Below the pieces are notes generated by a model. It did not search any database. It was not told the DNA's origin and worked only from the letters and a program-made list of their open reading frames with translations. From positions 6,775,501 to 6,839,500 of the forward strand of contig NC_083519.1 of the NCBI RefSeq assembly GCF_032362555.1: a DNA stretch of 64,000 nucleotides, in the 5' to 3' direction. This document shows positions 45,176 to 57,672 of this stretch, piece after piece; position 1 is the stretch's first letter; each line of letters begins with the position of its first letter. This DNA is from Amyelois transitella (Eukaryota; Arthropoda; Insecta; Lepidoptera; Pyralidae). The translations under genes and the position numbers were made by a program.

Positions 45176-48100
45176 TAACGAGTTTATTACTCTTATTCAT
45201 GGCAATACATTTTCTCAGGTGACGACCTGAATGTTGCAAGTTAGGTATTAAAATTATCATATAATATAGCATCATTAGGGTTTATCATTTACGTATGTAA
45301 TATCTTTTGAGGTTAAGAAAGGTGTCAGAAATCCTAGAATTTAATTCTGATCAAGTTTGTCACATGTTAACTAAGTTTATACTCAGAAAATGCAACAGTA
45401 TAAATGTACCTACTTTGTAAAAATAAAACTTCTATAAAAAGTAACTTTTAAAAACATCCATTTTACGTGAAACGTCAGCTTTTAGCCAATCAAAATTACT
45501 TAATATGGTTTAACTCTAAAGTCATAACATTTTGTTCGTGTATACAGTCTAATACGTAGGTAGGAGTAGGTCGCTAATTTATAAATACTTAATTATAAGT
45601 AATGTCTGTGCCCCGGAGACATCTCATTTATCAACACGGAACCGTAATGGCGCGAGATGAAATATGGTTAAGTTTATATTACTAACAAAGGTTTTCGGAG
45701 AATTAATTTGCTTATTAGCTATCCAAAAATTGTAAAAGCCATTTAAGAGAAGGGAAGGTAAGGTTGGGACTTTTCTTTTGGCGAGGGCATTTTTGTTAGG
45801 TACTATCTGGACAAAATTCCATAAAAATCGTAACTTTTTGTTCTGTTTATCCCGGAAAGGAAAAAGACGTGATATACATATGTATAATAAATCAGTCATA
45901 AAGCGACAAAGAAGAGGTCTTTGGTTTTAATAATGTTTCAATCAATAATTCTATTATGATTAACGTTTGGTAAAATACATACAGGTCAAAATCATAATCA
46001 TTCTTTTTTTCTTCGCCGTAATCGGGTAATTAGTTGAAGCTAATCTATGTCCTGACTAAATGGAAAAAAACTGTAAGTTCTCACAGTATGTTCAGGGTAA
46101 ATGCGCAAGAGTTGTCTCGATAATCGTTTCTATGTTTCAAGACTTTGATTGACATACCCATTCGTAGATCGTAGTCATGGAAGCATCCGGATCCTTCTCA
46201 TAGAACTGGAAAAAAATTCCAATTTTATCCTCAATCAAGCATGTTAAATATGGTCAACGAGTTTCTCAGCTTGTTACCCAAATACTATACATTTTTAATC
46301 TATGTATAAATAAAATTATCTGTAATCCATAATATGTTTTGCCAAAACCCTTTCAAAGAATTATTAGGAAATATATTGCCTATCCATCCATGTGCAGTCT
46401 ACACAAGATTCTGAGAAGAAATATGCTAGGCCCTGACGCCCATCTTTAGAGAGTGTACTTTCCAGACTATTCCAATACTCGAAAACATCCGATTAATACC
46501 TTACCTTTATGTATAACGGCCTTTACAAAGTAGCATCAGGTTTTGTTGATAAGTTGACTCGAAGTTCGAGCATGGGGTTATCAGCTTTAAATTAGTTATA
46601 TCGCTATAATAGAATTGGTTTCTGTGGAATTTCATTATATTCTATTAAAGCTCTGCTAATAAATTTTACTGTGATATAATCGAATATTATATGACTTTTC
46701 AGGAAACAAATTTCATATTTGACATAGGTATTGTTAACTGTGAATTATTTTTCTAAGAAAGAATTTATATTTAGTTGAATCCATTCTCAAACACGAGGCA
46801 GGGTAGTTTGGTCACGATCACGACAATACGTGGTTTATATGTAATCCCACGCACGTATTTGTTAATGTAGGTAAAGCCCAATGCCTATACAAACTTGAAG
46901 AATAGCCATAATATTCAGAGTTAACAAGGATTTAGTTAGACCAGCAGTATATTCTAAAAGAGGTTTCTTCGACTTAACCTCTCTAACATATTGGTATTAT
47001 CTGTTATGATAAATAAAAGTTTGTCTGCGAACCTGTTATATAATGTTATAACGCCATGGTGACATAGACTCCCATCGTGCAATTTGTAATTATTAATTCC
47101 TGAAGCTCATGATCGTGAAGGTCTATTGTGGGATCCTGCACCAACAAAGTTCTTTTCATAATTTTGCTTACCCTTCATGATTAGTAAGTAAACAAAAACA
47201 AAATAAGTTTTGATAGTATTTTTAAGAATTTTATCGGGATTTCTTGCTTTTTCCACATCTATAACTATCTTCACGCAAGATCGTCAGTGTAGGGTAAGTA
47301 CTCTTGGACTGCAGATAAAACTTAGTCATAATAATATTCAGACTCACATTAAAAATATTAGAAATAAGCACAAGCACTTTTTTCTACACAGCAGGCATAT
47401 ATTACAAGCATTATCCTGTAAATTGCTGTAAATTGTTTGTATATCATTGTTCATAAATTTGGATTATCGCAAACTGGGGCCGGTCAGCCACCGTTAATGT
47501 AATGCACTGAATTAGGATTTATTTGCCCATTACTCATTCCCGAGCCGATTCACAGCTTTATTATGTATCATTCTCTAAGTATACGATTTAGGGATAAATA
47601 CTTGTTTAGGTAATTTAATTCTCAGTCAACAAGATCCATGGTCCTTTTCCGTCCTTGTTTGACGACGATTGTTGAGGATTACCTGATATTCTTTTGGGAA
47701 AATTTCATACCATAAGTAACATGATTCCAATTTAACCGTATGTTCGACTGTCGGTTTTTCACATGATTCAGTCTTCTGATTCACAATAGAAATTATTTGA
47801 CTTTTTCTGAGCTTTCACAGGATATTATCCGCTCTGCTCCGAATGACACTATATTTCTCCACTATTTCTTGCCAAAGATAGATTGTGTAATAAGATTAAC
47901 ACCAAGATTGAAGCAAGGAACAATCTTAATTCTTTTAAGAAAATAAATCGACACTTTGTTTATATAATCATACAAAGCTAGTTTAGCTTTGTATGATTAT
48001 ATGCTATGCTATAAATATTATTAAGATGCAAATGCATCTTGAAAATCAATAAGAATCTGGGTCGACACTTTTCAAAAATTATGATTATTGCTCCATATAT

Positions 48101-48654
48101 TATGCGAGGACATTATTAACGTAAAAAATCGTTTTCATCAAGATATCAAATATGAGACAATCCTCGATGGTCCAATCCAAAGGCCGTAAATCTCTTTGCA
48201 ATGCAAAGATGAGCTGCCATTCAACTTCTCGATATTAATATTCATTCCTGCCATTATTCCATGACGGGGCTATTAAAATCTCGAGGCGAAATTTTCTCCT
48301 GTCTTATTAAAGATATGTCGAGAATAAATTTGATTAATTTCTGCTTTGGAGCTAATTTATCGCCAATGAATTTATCAGCGATTATTGGAATCACGTGATC
48401 TAATGACTAAATTTGTGATTCATTTTAATTAAAACGTTTTAAGCAAAACTATAGTTCAATTTTAATAATTTGGTAGGTTCATATTATATTTATGCCCTAA
48501 CCAATGATTCATACTTTGGACATTTCGTGTAACGAGTAGATGTTGAATTTTAAATGTAATAACTGCATGTTTTCTAAGCGGACGTATTAGTAAGTGTACG
48601 TTTGCTTGGCATTTATAATTGAGTAATTTAGCAGAATTTTCTACTTGAACTCGT
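45176..48654. other. Long AT-rich stretch without a gene
   Basis: A scrap of A/B-type tail lies at 45840-45885 (ATCCCGGAAAGG...GACGTGATATACATATGTAT). A perfect 19-bp inverted repeat lies at 47962-48002. Around 48240-48430 there is a stretch with many TAAT/ATTA cores that looks like unique regulatory-type DNA. No coding exon seen. Confidence 0.35.
47962..48002. repeat. Perfect 19-bp inverted repeat, 3-nt loop
   Basis: ATATAATCATACAAAGCTA (47962-47980) is followed by GTT and its exact reverse complement (47984-48002). Confidence 0.9.
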
Positions 48655-48800
48655 GGGTAAAGGTCAGGTCAACACTTTCCTTAATCGAGAAGCCTGCATG
48701 AATGATGAATTTGACGAAGCGAAAGAAATATGCACGGATGATGGTATGTGAATGTTTATGTCTCTACCTGCCCCTCTAGGAAAGAGGCGTAAATCTATGT
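48655..48800 (+). mobile_element. SINE-like family A, diverged copy
   Basis: GGGTAAAGGTCAGGTCAACA, GCCTGCATGAATGATGAATT, GACGAAGCGAAAGAAATATG and CCCTCTAGGAAAGAGGCGTA follow the family order. Confidence 0.65.
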
Positions 48801-50482
48801 TTGTAACTATTCTATTTGTAGTAGTCATCGAAATAAAAATCACATAAAACAGAGCAAAACATAAGTATCAGTGCGGTAAACAATGTAATATCATACCCAG
48901 GACCACAAATGTTCATATTAAAAATGTGTGTAATAAACATGATTTATATGGAATACTAATTAAACGTGGGCGCGATTTAACGAGTATGTGTTTGGAGCAT
49001 TTAAATTGTAAGCAAATTAGAAGGAAGCCCGACCTTGTACCCTACTTTGTAATCTATTGTATTTCCACCGAACTCAGTCCCCGAGGTGACTTTGGGGCAC
49101 TTCGATTACCTACTGTGTGGGTCAATTGGGAATTTCAGATACTTGATACCGAAAGGCACTTGAAATTCTGTTGATATATCCTTATTTGTAGGTGGGAAGC
49201 GATAAAATGAAGATATGGTGAACTGTAGTGAAATATGTCAAACCAGGTATACCTGGATGAGAGATAAAGATGATTTAATTTTGACTTGCAATACTATAGT
49301 ATTGCAAGTCAAAATTAAATCTCTTATTTATATAATTAAATCATCTTTTGATCAGTATATTTTTTGTCTTGGCTACTTCGCCACATGATAGTACTTCAAA
49401 GGTTAAATATATCTCCGGAAAATTTGAGACAATTTTAATAAGCATACTGTTGAACAGTTTTGGCATCAGTAACAAACCTTAATCAAATATTTACCATTTT
49501 TTTATTTCTCATTATAAAATAACATAAGGCCAGGTTTAAACAATCTACATACCGATACATCTACACCAAGCAAAATGTCCATGAAGCACAATTTGGGCCA
49601 TGATGATGTCATATTTGCAGAACAAGACGCGATAAAATATCGATCAGTTTTTATCGTGTCAATTCGACAATACATCTATGGGGCGTATGAGTTCCTTGAG
49701 ATTCTGGGGGCGATTTCTTAATGATAATGTATATTTTAAGTTCACGAAAATTCTACTGGATGGATGTGAATAAAATTTCACATAGCACAACACATTAAAT
49801 ATGTCAGATACAATTTGATTACATTTTTCTGACACATTCCGGATTTAAATTGTATGGCTCTATTCGTACTTAAAGATAATTACTCTGGGACTACTCAAGT
49901 GCTACAAGTTACAAAGGCAGCGCAGTTTTGTGAAAGTTCATAGATACCTTTGTTCAGCCTGGAAACTTCTGGCAAACACTGGCACCAAGCCAAAAGGCAA
50001 ACTCCTTGCACGTAAGCACTTCTAACCAGAATTACTTTCGGCTTCTTACTTGCCTGGTGACATTTTCAAGTTTATTCCCAAGTATAATGTTAGGTCTTGT
50101 TCTTGGCTTACTCTTTCGCTTCCTGTGTGATGGTTACATTGTTTTTTAGTTTTCCAGTGTTGTCAAAAAAATCAACAAAAGGGGGATATTTCTAAAGGAA
50201 TACATAGACGCATTACATTTTTTCCCCTCTATGTAAAGATCTAGAGGGGAGAGCAAAGACTAAAGTCGTTATATTTTCCATCTCTGCTTACTTCTTTTGA
50301 ATCATTACATTTATCAAACTCTTCATACAAGCTCGGCTAAGGGTTCTCTTGACTTTTGATATTTTACCAAACGTCCTCAAAAAATCATCGTTAAGTGATG
50401 GAATTGAGATTCAGATAGTGATAGCCTATCCATCAGCTATCACATTAAATAAGGATATCAAATTTTAACCCTTTACACAATA
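48801..50482. other. AT-rich stretch with a perfect 50-bp palindrome
   Basis: 49272-49321 is a perfect palindrome. Scraps of family A (about 50215-50310) and family B (about 50400-50460, GAATTGAGATTCAGATAGTG) precede the mariner. I see no gene. Confidence 0.45.
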
Positions 50483-51803
50483 CATTCAGTCAGAAAAGTA
50501 CCGGGAATGGATTATTTATTTATGGTTCCAAATTCAAATTTTTGTTTTTTTTGTTGTTGTTAGATTGGCACAACTGTTTTCCATTTTGGCGCGGAGTTTG
50601 AGTTGCATCTGTTGTTTACATTAAATACAGTGCTATTTTTAGTTATATCATATCTAGTGTGTATTGCTAATTTCATAATGGATAAAAACATCGAACAAAG
50701 AGTTTGTCTTAAATTTTGCATTGCCAATGGAATATCGTGTTCGGAGTCACTGAAAATGTTACAGAAGGCTTACGGTGAATCGACTTTATCAAAAACTCGT
50801 GCTTATGAGTGGTACAAAGCGTTCAAAAGCGGTCGAGATGTGATGGAAGATTTGCCTCGCTCTGGTAGGCCATCAACGTCTGCAACTGAAGTTAACATCG
50901 CAAAAGTGAAGGAAATAGTGACTGAAAATCCTCATTCAACTTTGAGAGAGATAGCCACCGAACTTTCTGTATCTCACGAGTCGATCCGTACCATTTTAAC
51001 TAATAATTTGGGTATGAAACATGTTGCCGCTCGGCTAGTCCCAAAAGACCTGAATTTTTTTCAAAAACTCAATCGCATGAGAGTCGCTGAGGACATGCTA
51101 GAACGAGTCAATTCCGACCCAACATTCATGAAACGCATTGTTACTGGTGACGAGACGTGGGTTTACGAGTTTGACATGAAAACTAGTCAACAAGCTTCGG
51201 AGTGGCGCCTTCCAACTGAACCGAAACCGAAAAAACCACGCCAAAGTCGTTTAAAAGTCAAAGTCATGTTGACTGTTTTCTTTGACTATCGCGGTGTTGT
51301 GCACTCGGAATTCTTGCCGGAAGGTCAAACGGTAAATAAGGAATATTATTTGAGTGTTATGCGGCGTTTAAGAGAGCAAATCCGACGAAAAAGGCCAGAT
51401 TTGTGGAAAGAAAATTCTTGGATTTTGCACCATGATAATGCACCTTCGCACAAGGCCATCATTGTGAACGAATTTTTAACCAAACACTCAACAAATACCA
51501 TCGAGCAACCACCATATTCACCAGATATGGCTCCAGCCGACTTTTTTCTTTTTCCTAAACTCAAATTACCACTTCGTGGCACCCGTTTTCAATCGGTAGA
51601 AGACATAAAAGAGAATTCGCGGCGAGAACTGACCTCAATTCCGGAAACAGCGTTTAAAAAATGTTTTGATGATTGGATTATTCGTTGGCGTAAGTGTATC
51701 GTTTCTAAAGGAGCATATTTTGAAGGTGATAAAATAAATTTGGATGAATAACAAACAGTTTGTGTATTATTGATCTTTTCCTGCTACTTTCTTGACAGAG
51801 TAG
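50483..51803 (+). mobile_element. Full-length mariner (Tc1/mariner superfamily)
   Basis: TA dinucleotides at 50481-50482 and 51804-51805 bracket 1321 bp. Imperfect inverted termini of about 28 bp: CATTCAGTCAGAAAAGTACC on the left and, from the right, CTACTCTGTCAAGAAAGTAG. Aligned, they share the core GTCA-GAAAGTA-C-GGAA. One complete transposase frame lies inside. Length and layout are those of a whole mariner. Confidence 0.88.
50678..51751 (+). CDS. Mariner transposase, DD34D, open reading frame intact
   Basis: 357 residues from the ATG of MDKNIEQRVC; an upstream in-frame ATG at 50603 adds 25 hydrophobic residues that are not part of the family. Residues 1-110 form two helix-turn-helix domains that bind the termini, with a GRPSTSA linker between. 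The inter-domain LVPKDL (residues 120-125) corresponds to the WVPHEL motif. The catalytic triad is D158 (VTGDETWV), D253 (HHDNAPSH) and D288 (MAPADFF), with exactly 34 residues between the second and third. YSPDMAPADFFLFPKL is the usual signature. There are no stops or frame changes, so it may be recently arrived. Confidence 0.93.
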   Translation: MDKNIEQRVCLKFCIANGISCSESLKMLQKAYGESTLSKTRAYEWYKAFKSGRDVMEDLPRSGRPSTSATEVNIAKVKEIVTENPHSTLREIATELSVSHESIRTILTNNLGMKHVAARLVPKDLNFFQKLNRMRVAEDMLERVNSDPTFMKRIVTGDETWVYEFDMKTSQQASEWRLPTEPKPKKPRQSRLKVKVMLTVFFDYRGVVHSEFLPEGQTVNKEYYLSVMRRLREQIRRKRPDLWKENSWILHHDNAPSHKAIIVNEFLTKHSTNTIEQPPYSPDMAPADFFLFPKLKLPLRGTRFQSVEDIKENSRRELTSIPETAFKKCFDDWIIRWRKCIVSKGAYFEGDKINLDE

Positions 51804-52244
51804 TATATTGAATTATTTATACAATTTGCTTTTTCTGATGGTGACTTCTATAGGATTATACAGTATTTGTTAACTTTGTTGTAAAGATTCATTCATTTTA
51901 TCTATTTCATTGAATGGTATTGTTGTTTACATTTGAAATCATTTACGAATTAACCCTTAACCGAATCAATTCAGGACTATTTGGTTTCATCGGATACGAC
52001 TCTCAAGGGATTATTTATGATAATCGAGTTTTGTATTCAATTTCCTTTCTATTAGATACAACTTCGATGAGTAATGATTGTGACTGAAACTAATCTTAGT
52101 AATTTGTTAAATTTCATTCAATTGTCTTGACTGTTATTGAGGAAAGGAATAACCATTTGTCAAATGAAATTGTCAATTTTAACAATCGCTTTAATGATTG
52201 CATTTGAAGTGCGGATGTTAAAAGCATAAATTATTATTCAAAAC
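51804..52244. other. AT-rich spacer right of mariner
   Basis: Nothing recognised. Confidence 0.4.
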
Positions 52245-52710
52245 TAGCTGCGCCCCGGTGCTTCACTCCAGTGAGAATTTAGGAAGTTTAATTAAGGTAT
52301 AGAAATTCTACCCGTGTGCCGAGAAAAATTTGAGAAGATTCAGATAAGTTAAGTTGAAAATTGGGAAAGGGAAACTGTCGACATGTTCCATCACCCACAT
52401 CGACAATGTTTTGGAAAAATAACGATATGTGGGATACTGAAAGTAGGCCAGATTATATTATTCAGTGCCCGGTTGACCGAGCTTTGCTCGATCTACCAGA
52501 GATGGCGCTGATATAGTTTCTTAAAACGCGGTTTTTAAAATGTTTATATACCTTGGGAACCGATCTTTTCTCGAACCTAGGATCGATTCCTTGAGCCGAA
52601 AAGCCCCTAATCTGTAACTTTCATGAAAATCGTTGGAGCTGTTTCCGAGATCCTGATTATATATATATATACAAGAATTGCTCGTTTAAATATATAAGAT
52701 ACTGTACAGT
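52245..52710. repeat. Two Helitron-like/dispersed repeats in tandem
   Basis: The first starts CTAGCTGCGCCCCGGTGCTT. The second (about 52466-52710) starts AGTGCCCGGTTGACCGAGCT and ends in (TA)n, ACAAGAATTGCTCGTTTAAA and ATATAAGATA, a familiar lepidopteran dispersed repeat. No coding capacity. Confidence 0.5.
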
Positions 52711-55140
52711 TGGGGTATATTAACTTAAGTATTTTGTATTTGTCCTTCCTTTAGTTTTAGTTTGTATGATCAGGAGTCATATATCTCTGTCTTCACTATA
52801 CGTCACTAATGTGCCGAGTCTGCTATGGGACCGGCCTACTGATTATGCCCCTAAGCATAGCCGCATTGCAACCTAGATATTCAAATGTTTCAGTTCACTC
52901 GTCTATTCCATTGTACATAACGAAGCGTGAGCCTAAAATCAACGGCGGCTGAATACGATATATGTACGTTCCGTTTTTCCAAAACCTGTCTTTGTTTGGA
53001 GAATAGTTACGTAGGTAAATAAGACTAACCGAATACAAAATATAGGACGTTGAAAAAACCTGGCGTTGTTTACCATCACTTTTACCCACATTGTTTAGGT
53101 ATAAGTTTAAAGAAACGAAAGAAGAAACTGGTGTCACTCATTTTTTTATTTCTTTCTCGTTTATTATGCTTATTATAAAGTTTAGTATAAGGCTTATATT
53201 AAAATACAGTTTATTTTTTGGGATGTTTCCACAACTCGTTGACTGACACTAGATTGGCAAATGTTTATTAATAATTTATTAAGTTACATTCCAATATGTA
53301 CCAAAAAAGAACTGAATGTAATCTTCTACTACTTGTAAAAATAAGTTAAAAAGACGACTTATAATGGTTTCACATGCTGAACTTTATTGTACGTTTATAA
53401 CAGAACGCGATACGATACGATAACGGTACGTAGCACATCATTGTCATAATTATTGTTTGGAAAAATTTCTTGGCAGGACGCCTAAATATATCCCATATTG
53501 CTATTTTTATATAATATCGTTAATAAAATAAATACTTAAACACAATTTCCAAATACTTCGTTGGGAAAATCGTCTGTAGGAAAATGAAAGATGTTTTGGT
53601 AACAAACAATTTCAGTTTTAATGGTGTTGATACTGGCTGTTAACCAGACAAACAAAATGGAATACAGATTCTTTTTTTAACATAAAAAAAAACAAAGACG
53701 CAATTAACAAAATAAATAGGCGATTCTTTATTTAAATATCGTAAGTATTTCGGAATTTTCCAATATCGAAATCTTAGGCGTTAAGCTTCTTATTCATTCA
53801 CTTCTTATTTATTCATTCAGCGGCTTCATTCACGTGAATGTTTTTTTTCATAGGTTACTCGAAAATGATTTCCAAATTCGCAGTCATCATAAAGATATTT
53901 ATCCTTAGAGATGCGTCAAACCATATCCATATTTCTATTTTTTTTTATTAAAAAATATGATTATTATTCATATAAATCATAAAATAATGTCTAAAATTAA
54001 TACCAAGTTATTTATATAGTAATATAACGGATAAAAGGATCATCGCATTCACATTTGCTTCTTCGCAGATAAGTAAAAATTGTTTACTCACGTAGTTAAT
54101 CATTTAGTTTAACATCATGCTCGGGTAGTATTCGTATTAAAAATGAGTGAACACCATTGCAGCAATTTTTAAAATTGATAAGGTTTTGTGTTATTTATGA
54201 ACAAAGTTAAAATCTAATCCTAATTTTAAAATGCTTATAAGACGCCATTTCACTATTAGACTACTAACGCAATTTAATAGTATATAACTATTAATTTGCT
54301 TTTCCTCCTGTTACAAACTCAACCGTCGTCGCCCAGAAAAACCCGATGTTTAAAAAAAGTATGATTGGCTCGTCGGACCTATTTTCATTTCTCCGAACAT
54401 TCGCCAAAACTGGTTGAGGAATTAAAATTGAGTTAAAAGTCCGTTTGATGGATTACGGGCAGGTCGTCCACGGTCAAATGGATAAATCTGAACATGCATC
54501 ACGGGCTGACAAGAGGCCGAATGCGTTTGGCGTCCAATGGATGGGCTTTCTATACGGCTACCTAATCACCGTTCGCTGTTCAGTCGGAAAAATGTATTGT
54601 TGGTATTTGAGTTTGTATTTTTATGTAATTTAATTATACTGATAAAGGACATTGATTGACCAAATAACCTATATATCAACGCACACACTGAACTGTTTGT
54701 TTAAATATTTGAAATTTGCCATATAGATTATTCGTGCGGTTAAGCAAGTAATTTTAGACAAGGGATTTGCTGCTACAATATATCTACAAAACGTATAAAA
54801 GTTCTTTACAAATTGTAGTCGGATTACTCAGCACATGTTTCAAAAGGAATGCGGAAAACTCTGAATTCGCACTAACTCAATTTTTTCTTTCTTCTCAAGT
54901 TTACTTCCGAGTTACTTTGTTCGTACTACTGTAGTTCATCCATCTTTGTTGTAAAGCGTCGTCGTAATTAGTGTTTAATGTATTTGTGTACCTTTAGCTA
55001 TTTTAAAAAAGTTAAAATAAGTTTGTATAGAAAATTATCACTTACGTACCCCTAGACTACAAATGGAACCTATATGCCTTCTAGATCAAGCAGTTTGCGC
55101 TGGGCGTTGATATGGCAGTCAATCAGTTTCCTCTTTTTTA
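52711..55140. other. AT-rich stretch without recognised features
   Basis: I see no gene, repeat family or RNA gene. A somewhat GC-richer unique patch lies at about 54300-54560. Confidence 0.35.
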
Positions 55141-55167
55141 TATATAATAATCTATACATATAATAAA

Positions 55168-55270
55168 GACAAGCAAAGGAAGTATGCAGGGATCGTGGCA
55201 AGTGGAAAGAGGTAGCTAGTCTCTGCCTACCCCTCCGGGAAAAGGCGTGATTTTATGTATGTATGTATGT
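55168..55270 (+). mobile_element. SINE-like family A with 12-bp target duplication, nested in another repeat
   Basis: ACATATAATAAA at 55156-55167 and 55271-55282 brackets the copy (GTGGCAAGTGGAAAGAGGTA, CCCCTCCGGGAAAAGGCGTG, TTTTATGTATGTATGTATGT). The target is the terminal region of a CAGACAGA repeat that continues at 55283-55430 (AGTCTGTACATTTAGTATTT, CTGTCTGTCTGTCTGTCTG). Confidence 0.85.
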
Positions 55271-55430
55271 ACATATAATAAAATAGTAAAAATATTTAGT
55301 CTGTACATTTAGTATTTTTGACTGAAATGGATAGAGGGACACTTAGAATGAATAATAGAAAGCAAAAATATATTTTTTTAATTTCTTGTCTGTCTGTCTG
55401 TCTGTCTGTATGTATGATCATTCATTCATC

Positions 55431-57404
55431 ATCATCATATGTCATTATTCTTGTTTATATAAAATTTCAAGTGTGGTTTTGTGTAAAGACGAGCTGGGCA
55501 ATTAGGCACAGCATTAGAGCATCTGTGTTTGTCCTAATCCTCCAGGAGCAGTAGCGTTTATACTAACATGAACGAGACAGGGATTATTTATTTAAATGGC
55601 AATTTATATTCGCAAGCACCTAAATAAACATATACTGACAAATCACACAGATTGAGTTAACCCTAAAGAAAGTTCTAGACTTGTTTAGGATGCTAACTAT
55701 ATTTTACAAATATGTATTATATAGGTACCTACATCTAAAACCCAGATAATCTGAAAAGGTTAATTTTCCATCTTGACCATCATATCACAGGAAATACAAT
55801 CGGCAATGAAGAAGAGAGCTCATATCGAGTTTTTTCTTTGCAGATAAGTTACTAAAAATAATTTCTTATTACGATCATCTTAATGCACATGGTGCCAAAG
55901 TTTAAGTCTGGTAGCGTCTAGAAACCGCAAACCTCCGCAAATAGGTCAAGGCATCTGTGCTCAACCCCAGAGCAAGTGAGATTGCTTAGCTCCGGGATGG
56001 TCATTCGGTGCTTTGTGGCTCAACATAATCCTCCAGTTTCTGAGTATTTGCGCTGATGTGACCGCGACTAGACTGTTTCAATTAATTTTCGAAGATCAAA
56101 CATGTTTGGTTTAACATCAAGTGTTTACATACAAGTGTATGTTTAACACTAAGACATATTGCCCCTATATCAGATTAAGCCATCTTTGTTAGCGATCTGA
56201 TCTGGAACGATTGATATTTAAACAACGTCAAGAAAAGAGAAGATTCGCCATAAAGTAGAGAGAGAGATAGAACAGATTTCCGATCTGTTCTATCTCTCTC
56301 TTCTTCTTCTTCTTTCATTTTGGCTAAAAGTCAGAATGTATAATGTATGTAGTCTAAAAGTAGGCCCCGGGCCCCGAAACAGACACAGTGGAAGGTGCGG
56401 TAATCTGTGGGTACTACCTACATGACACGTAAATATGGGAGACAGAACGAAATAGGTTAGCATTTCTTAGTGATCTTTTTATGTAGTTTAACTGATTATC
56501 TTAAGACATAGTACCACCTATGTTGATAAAGTATTATATTAAAGCGTAAATACATAAGTACCTGGTACCTTACTCACGAGGTTAAAAGCTGATGATACTT
56601 GATGAAGGAATACTTGGAATATCGAGTAAATAATTTAAGAGATTTTGAAATTTTTTTGACAAATCCGGCAGAACATTGAAACGAAAAATACTCGAATTCA
56701 AAATCGATAAGATTAGCCAGGCCATTGAAAATCGAGAAAATCTCAGCCAGGATTTTGTAAACAAATATTGAAATACTTAAAAAAAATTTAAGTGGTCATA
56801 ATAAAACATTTTACGTTCATAAGCATAGATATCGTTGCTTCAGACGGTACCTAGTAAATACTTCGAGTACTCTTAATTTGTACGCTCTTTTCATCGCCGA
56901 ATTGGCGGATGTGATGAGAATTCTGAGTACCCTTGACCGACTGGCCTTTACCTTTTCCTTTTATATCTTTTATATCTACACATGTTTCAATAGAATTCAA
57001 TATAATATATTTTCTCCCAAAATGTCCACGAAATGCTAAAAATGACTAACAGGAAAAATGTTATTAATATCATAAATTAACTAGTTGATGAAACCGACGA
57101 AGGCGTAAGAAATAACGCCTCTTTCAATAATAAATAAAAAATAATAAATTGAAGTACAGAACAAATCTACTCGTCACCACATGACATATATATATATTTA
57201 ATTCATGTATTTTTTAAACATTTAGTGTTTTTTCGTTCTGATAAATCTCGGTAGAGGAGCTGACTACTTGTTTCAGAGTATCTAAGGGCAGAAACAATGA
57301 GTGATTTCCAATAAAAAAATATGATTCGAAGTCCAAAAAATTCGTTTTTAATGGCATGTGTACATTTGAAGCCTTATATATTTGAAGTTCATCCGGAACG
57401 CGAT
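55431..57404. other. Spacer with a decayed SINE D, a hairpin and a LINE scrap
   Basis: 55637-55800 is an old minus-strand SINE D (ACAAATCACACAGATTGAGT, then TAACTATATTTTACAAATAT). 56258-56302 is a hairpin. 56350-56405 is the LINE 3' scrap also seen at 37.3 kb. No gene. Confidence 0.5.
56258..56302. repeat. Inverted repeat with ~20-bp arms, 5-nt loop
   Basis: GAGAGAGATAGAACAGAT on the left pairs with ATCTGTTCTATCTCTCTC on the right across TTCCG. An outer AG-rich and TTC-rich flank could lengthen the stem imperfectly. Confidence 0.85.
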
Positions 57405-57672
57405 CAAATAAATATAAATAAATATAAATATATATGGGACAAATTACACAGATTGAGTTAGCCTCGAAGTAAGTTTGACACTTGTGTTACGAGATACTAA
57501 CTCAACGATACTATATTTTATAATAAATACTTATATAGATAAACATCCAAGACCCAGGCCAATCAGAAAAAGTTCTTTTCTCATCATGCCCTGGCCGGGA
57601 TTCGAACCCGGGACCCCCGGTGTCACAGGCAAGCGTACTACCGCTGCGCCACAGAGGCCGTCAAATGCCAGT
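57405..57672 (-). mobile_element. SINE family D with tRNA-derived head
   Basis: Inverted relative to the copy at 42.1 kb. The B box reads GGATTCGAACC on the plus strand and the A box is in TACCGCTGCGCCACAGA. The tail at the left is a TAAATAAATATAAA tract. The head begins at the CAAATGCC side with GACGGCCTCTGTGGCGCAG. Confidence 0.85.

Noticed and set aside
54445-54633. 62-codon frame in a GC-richer patch
   Set aside because: No family features; it ends in low-complexity hydrophobic sequence.
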